DNA from: UBA4416 sp040387475
GTDB taxonomy: Bacteria; Bacteroidota; Bacteroidia; B-17B0; Aurantibacillaceae
Direction of reading: 5' to 3'
Length of the DNA: 64,000 nt
NCBI GenBank assembly: GCA_040387475.1
Contig: JAZKDT010000013.1
Coordinates: 1-64,000 of the forward strand
In this document: piece after piece, positions 52,355-60,739 of the stretch
How positions within the stretch are numbered: the first letter of the stretch is position 1
Layout: each line of letters starts with the position of its first letter
Program-made: the position numbers and the translations under genes
Notes under the pieces: model-generated
The model's input: the letters and a program-made list of their open reading frames with translations, nothing else
What the model was told of the DNA's origin: nothing
Databases searched by the model: none

Positions 52355-52601
52355 GCAAGAAAAGCTTTTGTAGTTTGACAGAACGTCGTGCTAAAATGAA
52401 GTAAATTTTTAAAATACCGGATTAAAGCCATTAATTACTGAAATATTGTTTTTACAGTAGGAAGAAAAGCTTTTGTGGCACGGAGAAAACATATTGCAGT
52501 AGCAGTTAGCGCCATTGTTTGTGACTGTAAAGCTTTTGTTGACGCAAGAAAAGCTTTTGTTGATGCAAGAAAAGCTTTTGTATACTGACATAATTGCTTT
52601 G
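52355..52601. repeat. Degenerate 21-bp tandem repeat array with phased AAAGCTTTT palindromes
   Basis: AAAGCTTTTGT begins at 52361, 52466, 52529, 52550 and 52571. The distances (105, 63, 21, 21) are all multiples of 21. The full unit is GTTGAYGCAAGA followed by AAAGCTTTT; three near-identical copies are adjacent at 52529-52581, and intermediate positions (52424, 52487, 52508) hold weaker in-phase matches. It occupies most of the 643-base stretch without a credible gene (52192-52834). On the plus strand one frame encodes a repeated RKAFVDA heptad without an ATG; on the minus strand a 76-residue frame encodes NKSFSCV heptads. Confidence 0.85.
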
Positions 52602-52834
52602 TTTAGCGAATTAATCTGATAGTTTATTGAGATGAACAAAAAGTGTCTTAATCAAAAGAAATTATTTATGGAACTATGCGCATGGTTTTCTGGAATAAAG
52701 ACATTGTTGTTTGAGGTTAAGGTTTTGTGAATGGGCGTTAAGGCATGATTAGTAATTTGGGTACTGTTAATAAGGTATTCCAAATGAGGCGAAAACTGAA
52801 AACATAGCATTGCACAACGAGTGAATCCAAAATC

Positions 52835-53572
52835 TTAAATTCTAATCCTACTATTAATTTCTGTTATTAAGGATATGAATTGTTCACTTCTATGGGTTCT
52901 ATAGCAATGCTCCAATAATGAATTTTTAGAGTGCTTAATTTCTCGATGACTATGACTTAAAATACGTGTAAGAAGTGCGAATAAAGACTTTCCTCTTATT
53001 AAAGTATCATAATTTTCAAGGATATATGATTTTGTTTTGTCATTTGCAGTTGTAAAATTTATTTCTTGAAGAAAGTCTACTTTTAACTCATGCTTAACAT
53101 CGCAGAGAATTTTTTGCGGATGATGTTTAAAGCAAAATAGTCGATCGTTTAGGAAATTTTCAACTTCAAAAGCATAATATTCAATAAAACTATTTAATGA
53201 TTTAAGAAATGTCTTATTCTCATCTTTACTTAATAATCTTTCGATTTGTTTACCATGATATAAATCGTTCTCTATAGAGTACCCGTGAGTCCAGAGTATT
53301 TCATCGTAAATAATAGGGGTAACGTTATAAACATAGCAATCCTTGTCCGCTACAAACACCGTTTTGATATGACTAAATTCATTTTTTCGTTCAAACACTT
53401 TCAATAATTTCCCCCTACCTCCACATGGAAAAAAACTAGCATTTGTTATCCCTATTTCATCTTCTATCCATCGATAAATTAAAACGTCGTCTTTTCCTTC
53501 GACAATTACGGTGGTCAAAGAAGAACGTTTCAGCGTTTCTACGATTTCATCTACTGTTAATTCTAAACCCAT
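52835..53572 (-). CDS. DUF4435 / TOPRIM-like protein, AriB-like partner of the upstream ATPase
   Basis: A 245-residue protein. TVIVEGKDDVLIYRWI carries the TOPRIM-type glutamate and VFVADKDCYV the DxD-type acidic pair; GYSIENDL follows. This is the DUF4435 pattern, a TOPRIM nuclease-like fold. In the PARIS anti-phage system the DUF4435 protein AriB is the toxic effector, released when the ATPase AriA senses a phage trigger. Its start codon directly follows the stop codon of the ATPase gene (TAAATG), so the two are expressed together. The same pairing could be a related uncharacterised ATPase-TOPRIM module. Confidence 0.82.
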   Translation of the reverse strand: MGLELTVDEIVETLKRSSLTTVIVEGKDDVLIYRWIEDEIGITNASFFPCGGRGKLLKVFERKNEFSHIKTVFVADKDCYVYNVTPIIYDEILWTHGYSIENDLYHGKQIERLLSKDENKTFLKSLNSFIEYYAFEVENFLNDRLFCFKHHPQKILCDVKHELKVDFLQEINFTTANDKTKSYILENYDTLIRGKSLFALLTRILSHSHREIKHSKNSLLEHCYRTHRSEQFISLITEINSRIRI

Positions 53573-54637
53573 TTATTCACCTTTATCTTCTGATAATATT
53601 ATTTCCTTGTCAGCATATTTAGAAAAAATAAAAGGACTGTGTGTGGCCATAAAAAATTGATTATTGTTTCCTTGATTTAATAAGGTTGGCACCAAAGTTC
53701 TTTGCCAATCTGGATGAAGGCTTAATTCTGGTTCGTCAATAAATATTGTATTGTCTTTTGTAAATGCGTTATAACAGATAAAACTTAACATCTGCTTTTC
53801 GCCCGCAGAAAGCTTTTCAGAAGAAATGGCATTATTAACCTCTCCTATGGTCAAATTACTTAAGTTAATCCCTTTATGTTGAAAAATAGTAGCGATAAGA
53901 TCGGACAATGTGGTAAATGGCTTCAACAACCTTTCTCGTTCGCTCTCCATATACTCTATATCCTTTTGAATCTCATCTAATATTGCTTTTTCATTTTGAA
54001 TTTTACCTTTTATCTTTTTTATTATTTCATCCGTCTTTTGCTTTTGTGTTTGATTAATCTCAGCATTGATAGTTGTATACTCTCTATTTAATAATGTGAC
54101 AATATCATCCGTTGAGATTGAAGTAATAAAACGTTGGTTCTTGGAAGATAATTTTCTAGATAATTCTTCCAAAGCGCTCCGAACCTCATCAGTTCTGCCA
54201 AATACCAAATCTAAGGCGTCCATGGAAAACCCACCTTCTATTCTTCTAAAAGTTGGAAAAAAAATAGTAGGAGTAGCCGATTTTTGAATAAATGCAATTT
54301 TCTCGTCAATTCTAGCAAACCTTCTATTTTCTAATTCTCTTAATCCCTGTTCGCTTAAGTTAAATGATTTTTCATCATTTATAGATATAGTCAGCAACCT
54401 ATCTGTATCTATTTTAAGGTTAATTTTAAATTTCGATGTCTCAAGAATTATATTTGAAAAATTTACTTCTCTAATTAAACTATATAACTTCCCAGCATTT
54501 AAATACCAAATCAGTTTTAATATTGTGGTTTTACTAGAGCCATTTTTTCCGGTTAGTAAATTCAAATCTGAATGAAATTTTAAATTAAGAGGTTGCTTCC
54601 TTCCATTCAATCCTTCGACATATAGTCTATTTATCAT
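53573..54637 (-). CDS. ABC/OLD-type AAA ATPase, AriA-like
   Basis: From ATG 54637 (MINRLYVEGLNGRKQPLNL) the protein is 354 residues; a longer frame to 54691 precedes the first strand and is unlikely. Walker A is LLTGKNGSSKTT (with an extra S instead of GKS/T), followed by a coiled-coil segment (INQTQKQKTDEIIKKIKGKI onward), the ABC signature LSAGEKQML, Walker B TIFIDEPELSLHP and a switch histidine in FMATHSPFIFS. This is the AAA_15/AAA_21 type seen in AriA of PARIS, in Gabija and in OLD proteins. Here the nuclease is a separate gene, as in PARIS. Confidence 0.85.
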   Translation of the reverse strand: MINRLYVEGLNGRKQPLNLKFHSDLNLLTGKNGSSKTTILKLIWYLNAGKLYSLIREVNFSNIILETSKFKINLKIDTDRLLTISINDEKSFNLSEQGLRELENRRFARIDEKIAFIQKSATPTIFFPTFRRIEGGFSMDALDLVFGRTDEVRSALEELSRKLSSKNQRFITSISTDDIVTLLNREYTTINAEINQTQKQKTDEIIKKIKGKIQNEKAILDEIQKDIEYMESERERLLKPFTTLSDLIATIFQHKGINLSNLTIGEVNNAISSEKLSAGEKQMLSFICYNAFTKDNTIFIDEPELSLHPDWQRTLVPTLLNQGNNNQFFMATHSPFIFSKYADKEIILSEDKGE

Positions 54638-54751
54638 GTAATTATTTATTAATGTTAATTGAATTTTCGATTGACAAACACAACTAGTCAATAATAAGAC
54701 TTTCCAAATCTCATTATTAATTTAAAATTAGTCATTTATTTGATAAAACAA

Positions 54752-54783
54752 AAAAGCCTGTCTACTTTCGTAGACAGGCTTTT
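54752..54783 (-). terminator. Very strong intrinsic terminator (hppA, possibly bidirectional)
   Basis: A perfect 14-pair stem (54752-54765 with 54770-54783) and loop TTTC. On the minus strand TTTTTTGTTTTA follows. It is about 85 bases after the hppA-YceI stop, beyond the tandem repeat. Confidence 0.93.
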
Positions 54784-54795
54784 GATATTATCGGG

Positions 54796-54866
54796 CTTCG
54801 ACTCCGCTCAGCCAACAGACTTCGACTCCGCTCAGCCACCTGGCTTCGGGTTATCTCAGCTGAAGA
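54796..54866. repeat. 24-bp tandem repeat, REP-like (CTTCGACTCCGCTCAGCC)
   Basis: Two copies of CTTCGACTCCGCTCAGCCA start at 54796 and 54820, and a degenerate third (CTTCGGG...CTCAGC) starts at 54844, giving a 24-base period. Motifs of this CTTCGAC...GCTCAG type recur between genes in many bacterial genomes and behave like REP elements. It lies between the stop of hppA-YceI and its terminator, so it is transcribed in the 3' UTR. Confidence 0.75.
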
Positions 54867-57641
54867 TTATTGAACAGGTTGCATTACCTCTAAAGTAATA
54901 TTGATGGTTACGTTTTCGCCTAAGCCACCGCCTTCGCCAATACCAAATTTAGTACGGTCGATCACAGCTTTACCTTCGAATCCTGAAACGTTAACTTTAC
55001 CCATTCCCATTTTAGTCATGTCTTTTTCTTCAACACCCATATAATTGAAAGGTATGTTAGTTTCAACCGTTTTATCTTTGATGGTTAATTTACCGTTTGC
55101 AATGTAGGCAAATTCGCCTGCTTCAGGATTTTTAACCAATTCAGTAGCTTCAAATGTCATGTGCGGGTATTTAGCCACATCAAAGAAATCAGGTCCGGCT
55201 AAATGCTCATCACGCATTTTGTTTTGTGTATTGATCGTTTTAGCATCGATCTGAATAAAGATCTTAGTACCTGTAGCATCTAAATTTACCCAACCGCTAT
55301 CAATTAAAGCAGAACCTTTTGTATTGGTTACAATGTGCTTGATACTGAAATCCAAAGCAGAGTGAGCGCCATCCACTTTATACATACCTTTTAATTCGTT
55401 TACATCTTTTTGGTTAGCATTCATGATGCTATCACATTGTGCTTTACTTGTGCAGGTATACTCCTGTCCGTTAATGTTACATTTAATAACTTCTTCGGTA
55501 ATTATCTGGCCATGACCAGCGCCAGCAGTTACAGCAATGTAAGGCGCGATAACCAATGAAACGATAGACATTAATTTAATTAAGATATTCATAGAAGGGC
55601 CAGACGTATCTTTGAAAGGATCACCTACTGTATCACCCGTTACTGATGCTTTATGCGGCTCCGATTTTTTGTAGAACATTTCACCATTAATTAAAACACC
55701 TTTCTCAAACGATTTTTTAGCATTATCCCAAGCACCACCAGCGTTAGACTGGAAGATACCCATTAACACACCAGATACAGTAACACCAGCTAATAAACCA
55801 CCCAATACTTCAGGTCCGAATACAAACCCAACAATTAAAGGTGTAATTAAAGCGATAGCACCCGGCATCATCATTTCGCGGATAGACGCTTTAGTTGAGA
55901 TAGCAACACATTTTTCGTATTCAGGTTTTGCTTTATATTCCATAATTCCAGGAATTTCGCGGAACTGACGACGCACTTCCTGTACCATATCCATAGCCGC
56001 TTTACCAACCGCCTGGATACATAATGCCGAGAAAATGAAGGGGATCATACCACCAACAAATAACCCCGCTAATACCGGCGCTTTGTAAATATCAATAGCG
56101 GAAATACCTGCGATACCTACGAAAGCAGCAAATAATGCTAAAGACGTTAAAGCAGCAGAAGCAATAGCGAATCCTTTTCCGGTAGCCGCTGTAGTGTTAC
56201 CTACTGCATCTAAATTATCTGTACGCTCACGAACTTCAGGAGGTAACTGACTCATTTCGGCAATACCACCAGCGTTATCCGCGATAGGTCCGAATGCATC
56301 AATTGCTAATTGCATAGCTGTAGTTGCCATCATACCTGCAGCAGCGATAGCCACACCATATAAACCTGCAAAATAATAAGAAGCCATGATACCACCCGCT
56401 AATGTTAAAATAGGAATAACGGTAGATTTCATACCTACGGATAAACCACCGATGATGTTAGTAGCGTGACCTGTAGAAGATTGTTGAATGATAGATAAAA
56501 CCGGAGCTTTACCCATTGCTGTGTAATACTCTGTAACAATACTCATGATAGCACCAACAACGGTACCAACAACAATAGCTAAAAATACATTTAAATTAGA
56601 GAATTCGTAACCACGTAAGCTTAAAGTTGCAGGCAACATATACATCACGATGAAGTAAGACGCGATAACAGTTAAAGCCATAGAAGCCCAGTTACCTAAA
56701 TTTAAAGCGTTTTGTACGTTTGATTTGTCATCTTTAATAGTAACGAACCATGTACCAACGATAGAGAAAATAATACCCAAACCACAAATTACCATTGGCA
56801 ATAAAATTGGCGACATCCCGCTAAAGTGATCAGCAGATGCATCGATCTCCTGGCCTAAAACCATAGTAGCTAATATAGTTGCTACATAAGAACCAAATAA
56901 ATCGGCACCCATACCGGCAACGTCACCTACGTTATCACCCACGTTATCAGCAATAGTAGCAGGGTTACGAACATCATCTTCAGGAATACCCGCTTCCACT
57001 TTACCAACTAAATCAGCACCAACATCGGCTGCTTTTGTATAAATACCACCACCAACGCGCGCAAATAAAGCAATTGACTCAGCCCCTAATGAGAAACCCG
57101 TTAATACTTCGATAGCCGTTTTCATGAAATCGGCATTTACACCATCATTAAAGATGCTTAAGAACACGATGAATAAACCACCTAAACCTAAGATCGCTAA
57201 ACCAGCAACACCTAAGCCCATTACGGTACCACCAGTAAAAGAAACTTTTAAAGCCTGTTTTAAGCTGGTACGAGCAGCCTGTGTAGTACGAACGTTAGCT
57301 TTGGTAGCTACCTTCATACCAATATAACCTGCAGTTGCAGAAAAAACTGCCCCTATAATAAAGGCAATCGAAATGATCCAGCTTGAGTGGATCTCTTTAC
57401 CATTTACTTCATGAATTGTACCCGAATAAGCTAATAAAGCCGCTGCAAATACAACAAAAATACTTAACACTTTCCATTCAGCTTTTAAGAAAGCCATGGC
57501 ACCATCAGCGATATAACCCGCTAATTCCTTCATATTATCATCACCGGCATCCTGCTTGCTAACCCAAGCCGATTTGATTGCCATTACCACTAAACCTAAA
57601 ACTCCCAACAAAGGGATCATGTAAATTACTAAATCGTTCAT
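54867..57641 (-). CDS. hppA: Membrane-bound ion-translocating pyrophosphatase fused to a C-terminal YceI-like domain
   Basis: A 924-residue protein. Residues 1-735 are a complete HppA: about sixteen helices, the substrate loop GGGIYTKAADVGADLVGKVE and NVGDNVGDVAGMGADLFGSY, DNAGGIAEM, and GNTTAATGKG, where Ala rather than Lys suggests the K+-dependent class. It pumps H+ or Na+ using pyrophosphate; the ion cannot be decided by eye. After a Cys-containing linker (CNINGQEYTCTSKAQC) residues 745-924 form a YceI-like lipocalin-type domain (YKVDGAHSALDFSIKH, MRDEHLAGPDFFDVAKYP, DRTKFGIG). Standard HppA stops near 700-760 residues. With both HppA termini normally outside, the YceI part would be periplasmic. 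Confidence 0.95.
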   Translation of the reverse strand: MNDLVIYMIPLLGVLGLVVMAIKSAWVSKQDAGDDNMKELAGYIADGAMAFLKAEWKVLSIFVVFAAALLAYSGTIHEVNGKEIHSSWIISIAFIIGAVFSATAGYIGMKVATKANVRTTQAARTSLKQALKVSFTGGTVMGLGVAGLAILGLGGLFIVFLSIFNDGVNADFMKTAIEVLTGFSLGAESIALFARVGGGIYTKAADVGADLVGKVEAGIPEDDVRNPATIADNVGDNVGDVAGMGADLFGSYVATILATMVLGQEIDASADHFSGMSPILLPMVICGLGIIFSIVGTWFVTIKDDKSNVQNALNLGNWASMALTVIASYFIVMYMLPATLSLRGYEFSNLNVFLAIVVGTVVGAIMSIVTEYYTAMGKAPVLSIIQQSSTGHATNIIGGLSVGMKSTVIPILTLAGGIMASYYFAGLYGVAIAAAGMMATTAMQLAIDAFGPIADNAGGIAEMSQLPPEVRERTDNLDAVGNTTAATGKGFAIASAALTSLALFAAFVGIAGISAIDIYKAPVLAGLFVGGMIPFIFSALCIQAVGKAAMDMVQEVRRQFREIPGIMEYKAKPEYEKCVAISTKASIREMMMPGAIALITPLIVGFVFGPEVLGGLLAGVTVSGVLMGIFQSNAGGAWDNAKKSFEKGVLINGEMFYKKSEPHKASVTGDTVGDPFKDTSGPSMNILIKLMSIVSLVIAPYIAVTAGAGHGQIITEEVIKCNINGQEYTCTSKAQCDSIMNANQKDVNELKGMYKVDGAHSALDFSIKHIVTNTKGSALIDSGWVNLDATGTKIFIQIDAKTINTQNKMRDEHLAGPDFFDVAKYPHMTFEATELVKNPEAGEFAYIANGKLTIKDKTVETNIPFNYMGVEEKDMTKMGMGKVNVSGFEGKAVIDRTKFGIGEGGGLGENVTINITLEVMQPVQ

Positions 57642-57833
57642 ATGTTTTATTAAAATTGAGGGTGCAAAAATAAGGATTTATCTGAAAATTAAAAATATTT
57701 AATTTATTGATTAACAGTATGTTAAAAAATATTTTCATTTTAAAGAATCCTATTTTCTTACGTGATAATTGTAAACCCATAAAACAGAAGGTTTTTAACA
57801 GTTTTGCTCTATATTTGAAACTTAGACCATCTT

Positions 57834-58730
57834 ATGAAAAAAGCTGTATTTATATCTATTATACTCCTTATCAGCACTTTTGGCGTCCGGGCGCAAGCAG
57901 GCGGCGGTGGCGTAACCGGCATTATTGTCCTACTCTCCCAAAGATCAACTGTTTTATACAGCGATACGATTTTTGAGATTGACCAATTAAAGTTTAAAGT
58001 AACAGAAACTTATGCGTTTCGGGATAAAGTTAAAACAACCCTTATTTTAACCAACCAGTCAGATCAGTTCAAGGTATTACATTCAGAAGATATTGCAATT
58101 ACCAATTGTGACAGCGTGGCAATCATCATCAATCACAAACAGCCGATGGTTATAGCCCCTCACTCGAGCAAAAAATTTGGACTGATGGCCGAAGGAAAAA
58201 GTTTTAAATTGTATGACATTAAACTTAACGTGAAACAAATTTTCACAAGTACCGAGCCTCTTCCTATTCCTTCACCGGGACTATTCAACTTGCACCAGGA
58301 AGGTATTTCTAATACAAAAACAGGTCCTTTAGAAATAACATCTATTAAATGTGCGGGCACGCCGGGAGGAAGCACAAAAGCCTATTTTAGGCTCAATTAT
58401 ACAGGCGAAAAGTTTTTAGGGATACGAGGTGAAAAAGCTATGTTGCTTACCGCTGATAAAAAAGCTTACGTGAACTCCTGGAAAAAATCAATTTATACCT
58501 ATTACCCAAAAGGTAAAACAGCTTATACGGTAATGCTTGAATTTGCAAATCCCACTCCCAATTTTGGAGGAGACCTTTGCGATAAAGTAAGTTTTGAAAA
58601 CGTTTTTACAGAGTGGACACTATCCTCTAACAACAAAGCTATTGAATTTCATGTATATAAAAACGGTATGCAGGAAGGAGATGAGCCCAAAGAAAAGAAA
58701 GACAAAGACAAAGAAATACCGGAAGACTAA
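57834..58730 (+). CDS. Secreted protein of unknown function, paralog of the 60740-61609 gene
   Basis: A 298-residue protein with a signal peptide (IILLISTFGVRAQ). It then has two beta-rich halves (SDTIFEIDQLKFKVTETYAF; KTTLILTNQSDQFKVLH; AYFRLNYTGEKFLGIRGEKA) and a charged tail PKEKKDKDKEIPED. The protein encoded at 60740-61609 shows the same order, (GDT)IEFNQMKFEFKGIMAY, LYITNFTDSFKI and tail PKEEKEKDIEVIED, so they are paralogs. Cystatin- or Ig-like beta folds are possible; no family is recognised. Divergent from hppA, convergent with the gap-broken M48-like gene. Confidence 0.75.
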   Translation: MKKAVFISIILLISTFGVRAQAGGGGVTGIIVLLSQRSTVLYSDTIFEIDQLKFKVTETYAFRDKVKTTLILTNQSDQFKVLHSEDIAITNCDSVAIIINHKQPMVIAPHSSKKFGLMAEGKSFKLYDIKLNVKQIFTSTEPLPIPSPGLFNLHQEGISNTKTGPLEITSIKCAGTPGGSTKAYFRLNYTGEKFLGIRGEKAMLLTADKKAYVNSWKKSIYTYYPKGKTAYTVMLEFANPTPNFGGDLCDKVSFENVFTEWTLSSNNKAIEFHVYKNGMQEGDEPKEKKDKDKEIPED

Positions 58731-58742
58731 TTGCCATTGTAC

Positions 58743-58752
58743 NNNNNNNNNN
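58743..58752. other. Assembly gap (10 N) between convergent genes
   Basis: Ten N, 12 bases after the stop of the 57834-58730 gene. Reading the minus-strand gene through the gap leads into the antisense of that gene, so the true C-terminus of the minus gene is missing. Confidence 0.95.
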
Positions 58753-60710
58753 ATTTTTTGCTCATAAACTACATTATCGATACCGTCGAGCCTGATTCTC
58801 TTAAATTTCCAGGCAGCTGTTTTCAGATCGCCGGAGAAATAATGCATAAACACATTTGTTGGGTTAATGACGATGATATCGAAATCAATAAAATAAATAT
58901 TTTTTACCTTGTACTTTGAATACATTTCGACTGCCTCGGGAGATATGGCTTTACAATTTAATGTAGCCTTGTGACTATAACTTGTTTTACCAACCGTATT
59001 TGGACGGTTGTAAACAAACATGGTACCATTGGCACCCTGAGTTGTCATTTTTTGCTGAGATTCGATATTGGCAATAATGGCTCTGAAATACAGATTCTCT
59101 TCTTCCATTTTTTCTGACAGCAAATTGATAGAGTTCAACTTATGCTGATCGTCATAGGACAAGTCGGAGACAAACTGCACGTTCTGCAAACCAGTTATAC
59201 TTTTAAATTTGGCTTTGTAATCCTGCAAAAAACGCGCATACAGCTCGGTTGTATTGACAGCAAAATAATCCAGTTTATCAATAATAGGCACATTCAAAAT
59301 ATATAAATTTTCTGAGCGCTGTTCCTTCGCTATCAAATCATTAAAAAAAGAGGTTGTTTCAAAAACAGTATTTTGGAGGTTAGCTGCGTCATCTGACTTT
59401 AATTCTTTTGGGTTTTCAAACACATTACTAAAAAGGCAGGGTTTACAGTTTGTGTTTTTTGCTATTTGAACAAAATAAGCAAAGGCTTCTTTATTGGTAG
59501 TAAACCTGACACTATTTGTATCCAACATATCTTTTGCTTTTAATTGCGATAAGTCATTACTTCTGAGGTGAAGCAACCCTTTATTCAAATATTTTAAAAT
59601 AGATGTGTTATCGTCATACACATAACTATAATTATCGCTTTTTTTCGCACCTTTTCCTTTATAATTTTCTATAATGAATTGCTCTTTTTCTGATTTAGGA
59701 TTTAATAGTAAATACCTTCGGAGGGCTTCTATAAGCAAAGCCAGATTTTCGGGATCATTTGGGTTATACAAATAATCTGTAAACGACAGTTCAACGGCTT
59801 CCTGATATTTATGATTTTGGATCATGCAATTATAAGACTCTTGCCGCGCCCTTTTTTTTAACTCAACAAACTTAACTGAATCAACTACAAATCTTGTTCT
59901 GGAAATGTTGGATGAATCTGAAGAAAGCGAATTCGCCAACTTTAAACGATTACCCGGATCGGTATGAAATTTAGCCGTACCCCGATTGTTTCCATACAAT
60001 AGTTCGTTTTTTATCTCAAATCGTTTTAATGTTTTATAAACTGCGGACAATCCTTTTAAATCGTACGGCGATGATTTGAAGAATTTCATACCCAAATAGT
60101 CTGCACCGGATTCCATTTTCTTTAACCGGTCTGTTTTTTGAAATCCATAAAAATCCAACAGTTGGCCTGCCCATTTTTGGGTAAGGTAAGTAGGCTGCCC
60201 GATGGTTTTTTCTTTATCAATGTATATATCTTCATTATTAAAAAAATGCGCGTGTGCATGTGAAATGATCGCTGCGAGTTCAGCCTCTGTTTGTATATAG
60301 TTGAACAGGCCAATGTTAACTTTAACATTCCCCAGTTGATCGATATCTACATTATAGTCGCTATCATACGAAAAATAAAAACGAAGCTTAGATGAAAGAA
60401 CCGTGTCGCGAATCACCTTATCAAATACCTGCTTTAAATAAGTTTCATAGTTATTAAAACCGGGATAATATAACCCAAGTGAGCAATCGCTATAAAACAA
60501 GGAAGTTTGATAGGCCGCTTGTCGTTTAAGCAAATCACCCACTTCAATTTTACCTTTATTTCGTGTTTCGTAAAATAACTGAGACTCTTCAAATATCGTG
60601 TTGCTAAATTTTGGCGCCTCTTTCCAATTATAGCGATACCACACATCATTTTGCGCATCGCTAAAAAAAACAGCTAATATGAATAAAAATAATATTTGGA
60701 TCTTTTTCAT
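58753..60710 (-). CDS. M48-like protein with a degenerate HExxH motif (pseudopeptidase candidate), 3' end lost in gap
   Basis: A secreted protein (signal peptide MKKIQILFLFILAVFFSDAQ) with 653 residues before the gap. Residues 143-160 (TEAELAAIISHAHAHFF) align with the M48 zinc motif 'sEaELAavlaHEiaH', but the Glu of HExxH is replaced: His151-Ala152-His153-Ala154-His155. The third-ligand region MESGADYLGMKFF (E..AD..G) is retained. The second half is helical and unassigned. Without the catalytic Glu, proteolysis is unlikely, though zinc binding may remain. It lies between two paralogous secreted proteins; only 29 bases separate its start from the divergent paralog at 60740. Confidence 0.75.
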
Positions 60711-60739
60711 AATAGGTTAAATTTACTTGAAAAATTGAC

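Noticed and set aside
52201..52431. 76-codon minus-strand frame overlapping the first repeat copy
   Set aside because: No recognisable domain, no signal, and its N-terminal part is made of the repeat register; kept as non-coding.
52355..52601. CRISPR array
   Set aside because: Repeats are contiguous 21-bp units without unique spacers of constant length, and no cas gene is present.
52409..52639. 76-codon minus-strand frame with NKSFSCV heptads
   Set aside because: It exists because a 21-bp repeat preserves any frame; the plus strand and the adjoining region show the same heptad effect in other frames, so I annotate the repeat and not a gene.
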